Shown here: positions 1 through 11,782 of the stretch, piece after piece
Layout: every line of letters starts with the position of its first letter
How positions within the stretch are numbered: position 1 is the first letter of the stretch
Assembly: GCA_030770535.1 (NCBI GenBank)
Contig: JASVEC010000010.1
Coordinates: forward strand, 248,001-312,000
Source: Batkoa obscura
Lineage: Eukaryota; Entomophthoromycota; Entomophthoromycetes; Entomophthorales; Batkoaceae
Direction of reading: 5' to 3'
DNA length: 64,000 bases
Made by a program: the position numbers and the translations under genes
Notes under the pieces: model-generated
What the model saw: only the letters and a program-made list of their open reading frames with translations
Database searches by the model: none
What the model was told of the DNA's origin: nothing

Positions 1-402
1 TCTTAATGACTTCTTAACAATGATGGCAGTATTCTTAGGGTAAATTGTACCTAAAAATGAAACGTCTAAAGTGGATTGATGGTTACCAATATATATAGCT
101 GGTTTTCCATTGTATTCTTTGATCACTGAGTCATCTAACACATTAAACTTAACATTTAAGAATAATTGTGATATAAATGAAAAAAATCTCCCAGTTATAT
201 AATGAACGTATGCTTCTTTACCAAGAACTCGACATATTACTGATACTACTACTCCTAAAAACCCAGTTACAAAATAACAGTTAGCAAGGATGATGCAGCG
301 AACAATAAATCGCACTTTGCTTGAGAATTGAAATAAAGAGATGAACAAGAGGATAGCTACTGTAGTGTATTTAAGATCGAAAAAATTCAAAAAATCCAAC
401 AT
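1..402 (-). CDS. SLC1: 1-acyl-sn-glycerol-3-phosphate acyltransferase, N-terminal part (runs off window)
   Basis: Reads leftward from an ATG at 402 and leaves the window at base 1, so only the first 134 residues are seen. The N-terminus holds two hydrophobic stretches (about residues 14-25 and 33-58). These are followed by the acyltransferase block GNHQSTLDV, in which His108 and Asp113 form the NHx4D catalytic motif of the PlsC/AGPAT family. The family transfers an acyl chain to lysophosphatidic acid to make phosphatidic acid in the ER or lipid-droplet membrane. The domain order (membrane anchor, then NHx4D near residue 107) matches yeast Slc1. No intron is seen in this part. It is divergent from EMG1, with about 380 bp between the two starts. 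SLC1 is the most likely orthologue; another AGPAT paralogue cannot be excluded without the C-terminus. Confidence 0.85.
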   Translation of the reverse strand, partial: MLDFLNFFDLKYTTVAILLFISLFQFSSKVRFIVRCIILANCYFVTGFLGVVVSVICRVLGKEAYVHYITGRFFSFISQLFLNVKFNVLDDSVIKEYNGKPAIYIGNHQSTLDVSFLGTIYPKNTAIIVKKSLR

Positions 403-782
403 GGTGGTTAATAAAGACTCAAATACAGTTGGTGCAAGTATGTTGGATTATATTTTTTATAAAGACAAAACTATGATTTATAAACTTTTTTTGTATTTTT
501 TTTAAAATAGCTCGTTTTTAAATTCCCTTGCTTTAACCAATCAGTGGTGCCTACTGGTGAACTATTCTGGATTTAGTAGCCATATCCGTTACTTTAAAAT
601 TACTATCCCTTTCTATTAAAAATAATTTATTGGACTTTGGGCTAATCCTTCTTTTTTATAACGTTAATTATTTTCGAATTTAAATCCCATTACAAAATCC
701 CCAGCAAACCAAACTCATTTTAATTCCAAATAACCGAAATTGTTTTCAATTTTTAAATTATATAAAACCTTACAAAATAGAA
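403..782. promoter_or_regulatory. shared upstream region of two divergent genes
   Basis: About 380 bp between the divergent starts of the acyltransferase (402) and EMG1 (783). T-rich runs lie near 480-500. I see no ORF or RNA gene; it presumably carries both promoters. No defined binding site is claimed. Confidence 0.5.
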
Positions 783-1662
783 ATGGCAAACGCAACAAAC
801 GGAGACTTGAAGAACGTACATATGGTACCAATGGCACCTAAAGTGCCCAAAACAACAATAGAAAAGGAAAATACTCGTAGATTGATAGTAATCTTAGAAA
901 GCGCTTCTTTAGAAACTTATAAAGTTGGTAAAAGTAGTGATGCTAAATATCAGTTATTGAATTGTGATGAACATCAAAGGATTTTATTGAAACTCGGTAA
1001 AGACATAACGGATTCAAGACCTGATATCACCCATCAAGTAAGGCATTTTTTAAAAATCGATGCTTAAATTTAATCAGCATTATAGTGTTTGTTAACATTA
1101 TTAGATTCTCCTTTAAATAAAGCTGGAAAATTACAAGTATTTATTCATACAACTAAAAATGTATTGATTGAAATCAACCCACATGTACGTATACCAAGAA
1201 CTTTCCGCAGATTCGCTGGATTAATGGGTATAGATTTAATATTTTATTTCGAGGTTTTATACTTATCAGTTATTAGTTCAATTATTACATAAATTATCCG
1301 TACGCTCCACTACAAGTAATGAAAAATTACTAAAAGTAATTAAGAACCCCATCACCGATCATTTGCCAAGTAACTGCAAAAAAATATGTAATATTACTTT
1401 TCAAAAAATAGAACAAAACTTAACAAAACTTAAATTAGGTTTCTCATATGACGCTCCATTAATTAACGTAAATCAATATGTTAAAAAGCTACCAGAGGAT
1501 CAAAGTTTAGTAGTAGCTATTGGAGCTTTAGCTCACGGTGAAGATAACTTTGCCGATCAATATGTAGATGAAAAGATATCGATTTCTTCTTACCCCTTAT
1601 CTGCTTCAGTAGCTTGCGGTAAATTAACCTGTGCCTTTGAAGAATTATGGAATATTTTATAA
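783..1662 (+). CDS. EMG1: 18S rRNA pseudouridine N1-methyltransferase Emg1/Nep1
   Basis: Three exons (783-1037, 1086-1227, 1277-1662) join in phase to give a 260-residue protein, the usual size for the family. Hallmarks in order: [17 protein letters not shown] near the N-terminus, RPDITHQ at the end of exon 1, [20 protein letters not shown] and [12 protein letters not shown] in exon 2, LLHKLSVRS and [12 protein letters not shown] in exon 3, and [24 protein letters not shown] at the C-terminus (split here from one continuous stretch). This SPOUT-fold enzyme methylates a hypermodified pseudouridine of 18S rRNA and is needed for 40S subunit assembly in the nucleolus. The two introns are 48 and 49 nt with GTAAGG and GTATAG donors. 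The first ATG follows a short AT-rich leader. Confidence 0.95.
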
Positions 1663-1792
1663 GCTTTTAAATAATTTTAAAATTTTTACCTTTTTTTATT
1701 ATAATAAATAGAATTTGTTTTTTTACAACAATACTTCAAATTAGCAAATACCAAAAATTAACAATAAACTGTAACTTTTATTATTAAAAAAA

Positions 1793-4700
1793 TTAATAGT
1801 CTAGTCCAAGGGACCAATCTTCAGCTACCATAAGTTTAGGATCCTTGACAGTAAGTATTTTCTCTTGTTTATTGAAGTTAAATTCAACTTCACGACCACA
1901 TTTTAAGCAAACCACCTTCTTGGGGCTCTTTTTGATATTTAAGAACACAATTTTTTCAACACGAACACCTTTAAAGAACTCTTTCAGCCCTTCAGAAGGT
2001 GTTTCAACAGGATACTCAGGTTCAAAAGGTAATGGGTTGACAATGGAATATGTTTTATTATCCACTGCATGGTTGGTTAATTTATTATCTTTAAGTTTGA
2101 ACTCTCTATAAGCATATCCCTTTCTTAAGTAATCATAACTCATACCATCGTCAAAGTAAAGTTTACCCTTAGCTTTGCCCTAAACATGATTAGTATATAT
2201 TATCACATTAAAGTATTATAAAATTACATCATTATCAACAGTAACTAAGAGGGTGATAGGATCTTTTAACATTAAGGTAGAAGAACGACGGATTCTACTC
2301 TTTTGAGTAATGATTTCACCAGAGCGAATGAAAACTGGGATTGAGTCAACTTCGGTTTTAATTACATGTTTACCACTCTTGATATTTTTATAATTGTAAT
2401 AATTATACCAATCCTATTAAATATTGTATTAGTTTCATCATACATCAAATCATATATAATGTTACTTCATCCCCTGGTAAATAGATATCAATCTCTGTAA
2501 CTCCTGGTTTAGTGATTGGCTTAACTAATAAGCCACTTCCGACCATATACTGATCATCCATACCAAACACAGATTCGTCCTTAGGGAATTCTAAGAACAT
2601 AGGTCTAAAATAAAAGCATTAGTAAATTGATATGATATACTATATACAGTATTAGTTTACCTCATAGCTGGAGTACCATTGATACTTGCTTCAAACAACA
2701 AAGTATACCAGTAAGGTAATAATTGATATCTTGAACGAATAGCAGTACGTATTTGAGAAGTATAGGGTTCACCAAGTACCCAAGGTTCCCTACGTTTAGT
2801 ATCAATATGGGCATGAGCTCTAAAGAAGGGTTGGAATGCACCAGTTTGATACCAACGAACCAATAATTCAGGATCTGGATTACCAAAGAAGCCACCAACA
2901 TCAGCACCTGAAAATGGGATACCACTTAAACCAATGGTAAGCAACATAGGTGTGGAAACACCGAGATATTCCCAAGTAGCGCCATTATCACCTGTCCAGA
3001 TAGCTCCAAAACGTTGAGTACCTGCAAAGAAAGCACGAGATAAAACAAATGGACGCTGGTTTGGTGTTGTTCTTTTAACAATACCATGAGATGTACTACG
3101 ATGAAATAACATACCAAACATGTTATGAACATCTCTATGTTCTACTTCATTATAATGTAACAAGTTCTTTTGCATTGTAATTTCAGGTCCATTAAAGACG
3201 GAAGGTTCATTCATATCGTTCCATACATATAGGTTTTTAGTTGAGTGCTTATATTCATCAAGTTGAAATTTCTTACTCCACCAATCGCATGCTTCTTTAC
3301 GTGTGTAATCAACCCAAGAAGAGCTACCTGGCCAGCACCAACCATCGAAATCAGCACCAGACGGATTTTTGACAAAATAACCTAAATCTGTAGCTTCTTT
3401 GTAAACATAATAATCATCTTCTCTTTTAATATGAGGATCAACAATGGCAACCATTTTTCTTCCAGAAGCAGCAATTTGATCTTGCATAGATTCAGGATTG
3501 GGGAATTTATCTTGATCCCAAGTGAAATACTTTTTACCTTGGGTGTGTTCGATATCTAACCAAATGACATCATATGGGATATCATATTTATCAAAATTAT
3601 CGTTCACTTCCAAAACGTCCTTTTCATTAATATAATTCCAACGACATTGATGATAAGCTAACGCAAATGTGGTTGGCAATGCTGTAAACCCAGTTAACTC
3701 TCCATATCGCTTTAATACTTGTTTGGTGTCTTTTTCTACAAAAACAAATACATCTAATAATCCACTTTCACTGATCCAATGCGTATGGGAAGACTGTTAA
3801 ATATTTTAATTACTATTGTCATTAATGTTAATAAATTAAAGTTATTTACTTTAGTATGTTTTTTAACTTCTTGCTTTTCAACATCAATCCACATCTCAGC
3901 GGCATTTAACCAAAACAAACCAGCGGAATGCTTTTTATTATGAGCAACCATAAATGGGATAGACCCATATAAAGCCATTGGGTTATCGATTTCATATTCG
4001 AATACATCAAGATTGTATAAACGATAAGGTTCACTGTATTGATTTTCTGTACCACTATGATTCATAAGTTAATTAAATATAATACAAAAATAAATTAAAT
4101 ACTTACTCTGTACTTTTTAATGATAAATTGGAAGCATGTTGAGGGATACCATAAACATGTTCAAACTCATGAAAGGTAACATCAAATCCGATAGAAGAGG
4201 GACCTAATGATTTATTAATATAAGTCAATATAACAGTTCATTTTTAATTACCATGTTTTTTAACATCAGTATGACCATTGAATGTTTCTTCCCATAATCC
4301 TTCTTCTTCTTTTTCTTCTACTGCTATCTTTTTTTCACCATCGCTTACAGTTTCAGATTCAATTGCCTTCTGTTTTACTTCTTCCCTTTTTCTATAATGC
4401 TCAAAACGGAAGAGATCTCTTTCATTAAAAGTAACAACATTCTCCTTTTTTAAATAAAAGTCCAATTTAAAAGGTTCATTTTGGATGCTCACTTTAAAGT
4501 CCTCACTTTGGATGGTAAACAAGTTATCTTTCTTAGTCTCCTTTAGCTTTTTACTACTAATTAACTTAGGTTCTCCAACCAAGGCATGTTCTTTAACTTG
4601 GTCATATCTCTTATGAATCCCGTCTTTTTCAAAAACCTTAACTCTAGTAACCAAATGTTCCAAAATAGAAACTTGTAACACCAACTCAACGTTATCTTTG

Positions 4701-4945
4701 ATATTTAATATATTGGCTTGGAATTCACTGTTTTCAAATTGGATAGTATCCTTTATTACTTTATAGAAAATATCCTTTGGGTGCTCTTTTTTGTATTCAG
4801 CATGCTTCTTATTTCTTTGACAAAAGGCACTGTCCTTACACTTCTTAAAATCACTCGGCTTTACCGAGACAATATTCTCCATCCAAAAGGTTAGAGTCAG
4901 TAATAATATTAATACCAAAGGTATCTTTTTATGAGATTGAATCAT
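1793..4945 (-). CDS. ROT2: glucosidase II alpha subunit (GH31)
   Basis: Seven exons read right to left (4252-4945, 4107-4203, 3850-4054, 2661-3793, 2466-2604, 2228-2413, 1793-2179). They join in phase to 946 residues, the normal length for the family. A signal peptide (hydrophobic core about residues 9-22) opens the protein, followed by the small Cys-containing N-terminal segment [16 protein letters not shown]. The GH31 barrel in exon 4 shows [16 protein letters not shown], the nucleophile motif WNDMNEPS (Asp about residue 525) and the acid/base motif WTGDNGATW (Asp about 601). Glucosidase II trims the two inner glucoses of N-glycans in the ER lumen, working with a beta subunit. There is no HDEL-like tail, as expected for the alpha chain, which is retained through its partner. 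An acidic stretch around residues 200-220 is lineage-specific. Confidence 0.95.
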
Positions 4946-6946
4946 TTTTTTTGTCTTTTTCTCCCTTTTTTTTATGGTTTTTATACGTTTGACCTCACTA
5001 TGATAATCTTGTATTTTTTCTAACTTAAAAAGTTTAAGTTTTTATTAACATTACGTGGCTGTTAATTCTATCAGGATTTTTTTAAAAGCAATTCCATTGG
5101 CTTAGAATTAAATTAAGAATTTTATTTTGGTGTTTTAATCCTACATTTAAAAAAGATTCCATAAAAATTCAACATTCCAATTCATATAATAATTCAAACA
5201 TTCCAATTTATAATAACTCAAATCACTATGTCATCATCATTATCCCTCTTATTATTATATCTTATTTTGTCTTGGTTACTTAGTTATTTTAATAACGCTT
5301 ATTATAGTTCCCATTCCACTTACACTTTTAAAGATATTTGAATTGTTTTAGAATATGCAACAAAATACAGGTTGGGATTACTCTAAACAAAAGTAAGAAT
5401 TTTCAAATATCTTCAACTCGTTTTCTATACCCCAAGATTGCATTTATGATCTCACTTTGCTTTTAATTTAGCTCTTCTTACTACAATTCTTTGCCCCGTT
5501 TCCCCATTCTACGATTCATCACATAAACCTATTACTGCTAGCTTTATAGCTAAATACTTGTTTTTAAATAGGAGTTATATCATTCAAAGATAAAGCGGAA
5601 CTATTGACATCTAAAAAAACATGTTGTGGTAGGTAAGAGGGGGAGCCTTCCAGGGATAAAAAAGAGTTTGCTCTGATAAAAACGAAAAGTTATCTAGAAT
5701 GATATATTTATAGCTTATCGCTTATATTTTTATCAAATAATAATATAATAGTGTTTAATAGTGATGCTTTGAAAGATAAAACATGAATAAGATAATTAGA
5801 AATGTATTTCTATTCGATTTTTATTATTTCAAAGTAAGGAATTTTTAAATAGTTAATTTAAGAAAAATCAGATTTTTTACTTTTTTTGAGTATTGATGTT
5901 TGGTTTACTTTATTTATGATAAATTATAATGGAGAAAAGCTGAGCCTTGAGCTTATATTTATCCATCTAAGCTTTAAATTTGATACTATCATAGCTTAAA
6001 CTTCAACTATCTTTTATCTTACTTCTCCTTTAATAGCTTTTATTTTTTAACATTACTTTTAGTTGAAATTATTGTCATTTCAGTATGTTTAAGATTTTTT
6101 CAACTTGTTGAAAAATAAAAGATAAAAATTCTTTACTACATGACACTAAATAATTTAATTTGTCATTAAGCTTGTAAATTAGAGAACTACATAAGAAACA
6201 CAACCCTAGCTTAATGATCCTGATTCTACACTTTCTACTTGTTTATATTAAAATAATTATAGAAATATACCATTTGTGTACAAACGTACGGTGGTAGTCA
6301 GTTCCATTACATATCTTTGTCGGTTAACAAAGTTAATCTCAGAACCCGGCTTAATCCACCTGGCCATTTAATCAAAATGGGTAAGTGAGGGGATTTTTAA
6401 GTGAAAAGCTTTAAAAATCAATCAAAAATAAATTTTTGAAGAGTCAACATAACCACATTTATTAAACTTGAAGAACATAATGAAGAATATTGTATGTCGA
6501 ATTTAAACTGATTTGAACTTGTGGGATTCAATTGGAGGCTTTAATATGTTTAAAAATAATATTTGAATTATTGTAAATAGGAAAAGATTATTAAATATTT
6601 TGATGTTATTAAAATGTATATTTTTATAAATCAAATTATTTTATATTAAATTTACGTTCGAAATACATTTTATTAATGAAATTCAAAGTTTATCATTTAT
6701 TTGATTTAGAAGCGCTTACTTGGGACATTAATCTTTTGAAACTTTTAATAATTTTAAAATTTTACGCTACATAAAAAGTGACTAAAAGCTATATATATTC
6801 TTAGATTTTATTTTGAGTTACATTCTACTATCTTATTTCTTAATTCTATACTTTAAGTAAACTAAATTTTGGTAATTAAATATCAATTTGCTTGAAAAAT
6901 ATACGCAATTATCAATTCCTTTGTCTTTGTATTTTAATTGAAATTA
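4946..6946. other. 2-kb gene-poor interval
   Basis: No convincing gene. A 37-codon open frame at 5228-5341 begins with a leucine-rich hydrophobic stretch, but it lacks support as a gene. A less AT-rich island lies at about 6280-6385 (see findings); it has a perfect 6-bp hairpin at 6315-6332. The rest is simple AT-rich sequence. Confidence 0.5.
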
Positions 6947-7258
6947 ATGTCCATACAACTCTTACCTAATTATAAGCCACAACTCGCTGATAATTTTATA
7001 ACTCAATTTCTTAACAGAAGGAAAGTTATAGAACCAATTCCTGATTTTAGGAACTTATTGACCAAGAAAGGTTATTTAAGACATCTAGTTGAGCTTTATT
7101 ATGGTCGTTGGGATTTGAAAGGTATGAAGCTTAGTGATTTTAATCATATTAAATTGAATAGTTTAAATTCAACAAAATATATGATTGTTTATGTTCTTGC
7201 ATCTCAACGGCCAGAATTCGTGGGTTTAGTAAATTTGAAGTTTTATTTTTCAAGATAA
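6947..7258 (+). CDS. hypothetical protein, 103 aa
   Basis: An ATG at 6947 opens a 103-codon frame with normal amino-acid composition. It includes FITQFLNRRKVIEPIPDF and LVELYYGRWDLKGMKLSDF, so it does not look like translated AT-rich spacer. I recognise no family. The last residues (NLKFYFSR) are weaker and could be intron read-through, in which case the gene continues downstream, but no clear following exon was found. It lies about 300 bp beyond the 3' end of the convergent Zn2Cys6 gene. It may be a real small gene, a fragment of a decayed one, or one exon of a larger gene. Confidence 0.4.
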   Translation: MSIQLLPNYKPQLADNFITQFLNRRKVIEPIPDFRNLLTKKGYLRHLVELYYGRWDLKGMKLSDFNHIKLNSLNSTKYMIVYVLASQRPEFVGLVNLKFYFSR

Positions 7259-7553
7259 CTAGTTTCAAATTTTCAAACCCCTCCTTTTCATTTCATTTTA
7301 ATTTTCTTTTTTATTTATAAATATAATGCTAAGTTTATGCTTTTTCAGTATTGAATAAAAGGTAGACAAAATGTTGGAATAAAAATACGTTCATTTTTAT
7401 TTAATAGGGTTCAATACTAAAAACAATCAATTATCCTCACAACAACTTATTAATAAACTCATAAAACAAATAATCCAACTAAAAGGCATTTTCAACTTAA
7501 ATTGAACAATAATCAACGATAGCCACAGCAGTAAATAGTTTAATATAAACCAT

Positions 7554-9270
7554 TCATGCCAGATATAGTTTGCAAGAAACAATCGAATCAATATCAGGAA
7601 ATATTTGTCTAGCTAATTGTAAAGAACCTTTACATCTAGTATACATCAAATTATATAAAAGTGGCCAAAACTCCAAGTTTCTATAAAAAGTTGTATAAGT
7701 TAATTCCATCTCTTTTTGTGCCACTGAATTCGGATTATCATAAAAATAATAAATGGCCATTAAAGAAAAACCAGCGATAGCAAAGTTGGTTTTTTCCAAC
7801 GGGATCCAGAATTTAGGAACATTATGATTAAGTACATTGTATCCAGCTCGTAACCTTTCATATAATCGATGATTGAAATGCTCTGGATTCTTTACTACTT
7901 TCCAATATCCTTTTTCTAGCCCTTTACCAAACATTCTTAATATATAAACTTCAAACAATACAATGGTAAAAAATAAACAAGCAAAATGAAAATCAAATGG
8001 ATCATTTAAGTCATAAATATTAGATAAATAGTTAACATTAACATCATATGGCAATATGGAGCGAACTAGATTCAAAGCTTTGGTTACTTTGTCTATAAAT
8101 TTATCTGCTGAAATAAGCCCATCAGCTAATTGTTTTCGATAAACAAAGCAATGTAAAATATATTGTGCTGCTTTACCATAAGCTACTGTATTTAAAAATA
8201 ATCTTGATGTTTTAGATTTAAGGTTAAGCGATAAACATATAGCTATAGAATCTAAATATTCGGAAAACTCCTAAATAGATTTAGTATTAGTTATTATACC
8301 TAAATTAAATTTACAATTGGCTCAAAAGGAGGCTTTTCTATTATCCCATTGATTTCAAACTCTTGAATACTAAATACTCCTTTTTCTACATCATTTTCAA
8401 GTTGTTCATAATCTGCCTTTTTATATGTGATTGGTGGATGTGCTGCAAAAGTAGATGTAAATAAATCAAAAAATTGACAAGTTGACCAAGTAGCTATATA
8501 TTCAACTTGTAAATCCGGATCTTGGGTAAGTAGTTTGAAAGTGGATTTATCTAAATCCAATGTATGTGCTTTACTTTGAACTTATAAGTAATTGTTAGTT
8601 ATATAATTTGATATAAGTACCTCACTGCTTGGGCTAAAAAATAAGTTAGTAAAGGTTAAACCAAATATCAAGTTATCTTACATAAATGTTTTAGTGATAT
8701 TGGTAGCTGGCTTTCACCAAGTTCATAATAAGAGATCAATAATAAACTTTGTATAGTGTCTAAATCGGAGTTATCAGTTAAAGAAGTAAGTAAAGTAGTT
8801 GCTCTTGTATAGAATGGATTTTTATTATCAGATCCTTTGTTATTTAATATGTTGTTTTCTTTTAAATAAAACTGATAAGGGAGAATACATAAAGCGTTAG
8901 CTAAAAGAGAGTTATGTGGTTCATATTCAATAGCTTTTAATCCTTTTTGTAATTGTATAAATGGTATAAAAACACCGAAATTGGTAAAATAATGTGATAT
9001 TAAGTTTTTATATACTTCAAGTTGATCTAAAATAAACATAAGAAACGTTAATGTTTTTTACAATTATAGCTTACTTTGAAGTGCTGTTTTTTTGATTATT
9101 TTATAACAGTATTCTATCTTCGCCATCTTTTGTTCTAAACATATTTTTTTGTTTACTACTTCTATATAAACACAGTTCTTTTTTAACTTTTGACATCTTT
9201 CACATTTCGGTTGATCTCTAGAACACTTCCTCTTTCCTTTTTTGCAATTAACACAAGATGTTTGTTTCAT
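7554..9270 (-). CDS. Zn2Cys6 fungal transcription factor
   Basis: Five exons (9075-9270, 8682-9026, a 13-nt micro-exon 8621-8633, 8315-8573, 7554-8270) join in phase to 509 residues. The N-terminus holds the binuclear zinc cluster: CVNCKKGKRKC, then CERCQKLKKNC, giving the six cysteines C-x2-C-x6-C-x5-C-x2-C-x6-C. A basic or coiled linker follows (MAKIEYCYKIIKK). The middle part resembles the fungal regulatory (MHR) domain, with LLISYYELGESQLPISLKHL running through the micro-exon into SQAVRSKAHTLDL. Such factors bind CGG-type half sites in the nucleus and usually control metabolic genes; the target here is unknown. The micro-exon is required to keep the frame, and the acceptor of the next exon was chosen because the earlier AG gives a stop. 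Confidence 0.88.
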
Positions 9271-9642
9271 TTATAAAGTCTTGAATATTTTTTAAACCTT
9301 TTTTATGTATCCTTTTAATATTATTTTAATGCTACTATTTGGTTTTTAAAGATAATTTTTAATAAAATACAAGATTAGTAATAGTTTAATTTATTAATTT
9401 TTAAATGAATTTTAACAAATGAATTTCCATTTTTAAATCTAATAAAATTCTTGATACCTTAAAATTCTTTTACCACTTACTTTAATTAAATTGTCTAAAT
9501 TTCTACTTCAAAAAGATGGTAATCTAATCTTTCATTAATTCATTCAAACAAAACATAATAATAAAATTAATAATAGAAAGTAAAAGTAATTGATCGTAGT
9601 GATAGTAAATATAAACGTGAACGTCCAACGGACATTCATAAA
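9271..9642. promoter_or_regulatory. divergent upstream region
   Basis: About 370 bp between the starts of the Zn2Cys6 gene and the SOF1 gene. AT-rich; no ORF or recognisable site. Confidence 0.45.
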
Positions 9643-11352
9643 ATGCAACGAAATTATGATCCCATTTTACACCCATTTGAAAAAAGTAGAGAATATACTC
9701 GTGCTTTGAACGCTACCAAATTAGAACGTATGTTTGCTAAACCCTTTATTGCTAGTTTAGATGGACATGCTGATGGTGTTTATTGTTTATCAAAGCATTA
9801 CAAAAATTTACAGACCATTGTTTCTGGGTCCGGAGATGGAGGTAATTTTTGAATTTCGTGCTTTTTTGTTAAATAATGGACTAATAAATTTTATAGAGGT
9901 ACGTGCTTGGAGGTTAAATGAAAGGTATGGAATATTGGAAATAACTGAATTAATTAATTAATTAATCATAGATCTTGTTTCTTCAATACAACAGCACATA
10001 ATGGGATTGTTAAAGGAGTATGTATTTTACCTGAAGATAATAAATTTATTTCAGTAGGCCATGATAAAGTAGCTAAAATTTGGGATGTAAATAGTGAAGA
10101 CTCAAGCACAGTAATAACTAATTTATAGCTTAATTATCTTTTATTAATATATTATTTATAAAGCCTTTATATACTTATCAAGGAAAGTCAGCATTTACGT
10201 AAGATTTCTTTAATTATTTTAGATTTAATTTATCATTTTATAGCGGTGTTGATCACCATATATCGGAACCCAAGTTTGCTACTTCAGGATCAATAATTAA
10301 TATTTGGGATATTAATAGGTAAACAATAACAATTAAAAATATAAAAGATTATTATTAAATTAAAGTAATTAGGTCTGAACCTATATCAACATTTGAATGG
10401 GGAGCAGATACAATTAATACTGTCAAATTCAATAAAACAGAAAGAAATATAGTAGCTAGTTGTGGGACAGATAGGGCAATTACATTATATGATATTCGTA
10501 GTAATTCACCATTGAGTAAAACCTATTTACAATTAAAATCAAATGCATTATGCTGGAATCCAATGGAAGCATATAATTTTGTAGTTGGTAATGAGGATCA
10601 TAATTTATATTTATTTGATATGCGTAAAATGAATAAAGCTGTATCTTGTTTCAGAGATCATGTATCAGCGGTTATGGATGTCGATTTTGATCCTACTGGT
10701 AGACAAATTGTTTCTGGTTCTTATGATCGTACAGTGCGTATATTTACTGTAGGTAAACCTAAATCAAGAGATGTTTATCATACTAAACGTATGCAAAGGT
10801 ATTTTTATTTTTTATTTGTATTTTTGAATTTTAATTAAAATTTAGAGTATTTACTGTTAAATATTCCATGGATGGACGATTTGTTTTATCAGGTTCTGAT
10901 GATACTAATATTCGTCTTTGGAAATCGAATGCGGCTGAAAAACTTGGTGTGGTAAGTATCAATTGATAGATTAAATTAGTTTCGTTTAATTTTTAATATT
11001 AATAGCGTAATAACCGAGAAAGATCCCATTTGGAGTACAGTGAAAAAGTCAAAGATAAATATGCTCATATACCAGAAGTTCGAAAGATTGCAAAGTAAGT
11101 TCTAATGAAAATATGTTATATCAATATAAATTAACCATCTTTTTTTAAACTAGTCATCGTATCATACCACAAAATATTAAAACAACTACTCGTACTAAAG
11201 CTATTATGTTGGAATCGAGACATATTAAGGAAGTTAATAGACTCAATAATCAAAAGAATATTCGTAATGCTACTCAAGCTAAAGAAGATAAAAATAAGGA
11301 TAAGAAACCAAAAACTATTAAGGAAAAAGTGGTGTTGTATTCCGAAAAATAA
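9643..11352 (+). CDS. SOF1: Sof1/DCAF13, WD40 protein of the small-subunit processome
   Basis: Nine exons (9643-9841, 9897-9924, 9972-10110, 10164-10198, 10244-10318, 10373-10798, 10846-10951, 11006-11094, 11154-11352) join in phase to 431 residues. The N-terminal signature RNYDPILHPFEKSREYTRALNATKLERMFAKPF is diagnostic of Sof1 (shown in one run only as the family name requires; the key part is HPFEKSREY). WD40 repeats follow (SLDGHADGVYCLS, FRDHVSAVMDVDFDPTGRQ, YSMDGRFVLSGSDD). The C-terminus has the typical basic Sof1 helix (HRIIPQNIKTTTRTKAIM, ESRHIKEVNRLNN). The protein works in the U3 snoRNP/SSU processome in the nucleolus during 18S rRNA maturation. Exon 2 is only 28 nt and exon 4 is 35 nt. 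It is divergent from the zinc-cluster gene and convergent with the syntaxin gene. Confidence 0.94.
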
Positions 11353-11782
11353 GTATAGATATAGCTTTCTTTTTTATTTATCATTTTATAGATTAGATTA
11401 TTTTAATATTAAGAGTTTTATTAAATATTAATAATTTAATACTTTTTTTTTGTTTTATTATTATTTAATTGACTTTTTTTTATTTATAATATACTATTTA
11501 TTATTTATTATTTATTATTTATTATTTATTATTTATTATTTATTATTTATTATTTATTTTATTTTATAACAACATTAAACAAATCTAATATAGTTAAGAT
11601 AGTTAAATATTAAGTAAATAAATTCAAACTAATAAAAGACATTAAAAAAATTTATTACAAATCTGTTAAGAAAAATCGATTTTTTATATAAAGAAAGGAG
11701 TAAAAGAAGTGGGACTATACAAAGATGAACAAGAGTAGCTTCAAAGAATACAATGCTATTTTTTAGTAACTTCAAATAAACA
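11353..11782. other. convergent 3' spacer
   Basis: Spacer between the SOF1 and syntaxin stop codons. It contains the 7-bp tandem repeat listed separately and no gene. Confidence 0.6.
11495..11560. repeat. 7-bp tandem repeat (TTTATTA)n
   Basis: About nine head-to-tail units of TTTATTA with almost no interruption, in the convergent 3' spacer. A simple minisatellite. Confidence 0.9.

Noticed and set aside
5228-5341. 37-codon ORF with a hydrophobic start resembling a signal peptide
   Set aside because: Too short, no continuing exon with clear phase, and Leu/Ser/Tyr-rich composition expected by chance here.
11495-11560. CRISPR-like array
   Set aside because: The short period with no spacers is a simple tandem repeat, and the genome is eukaryotic.
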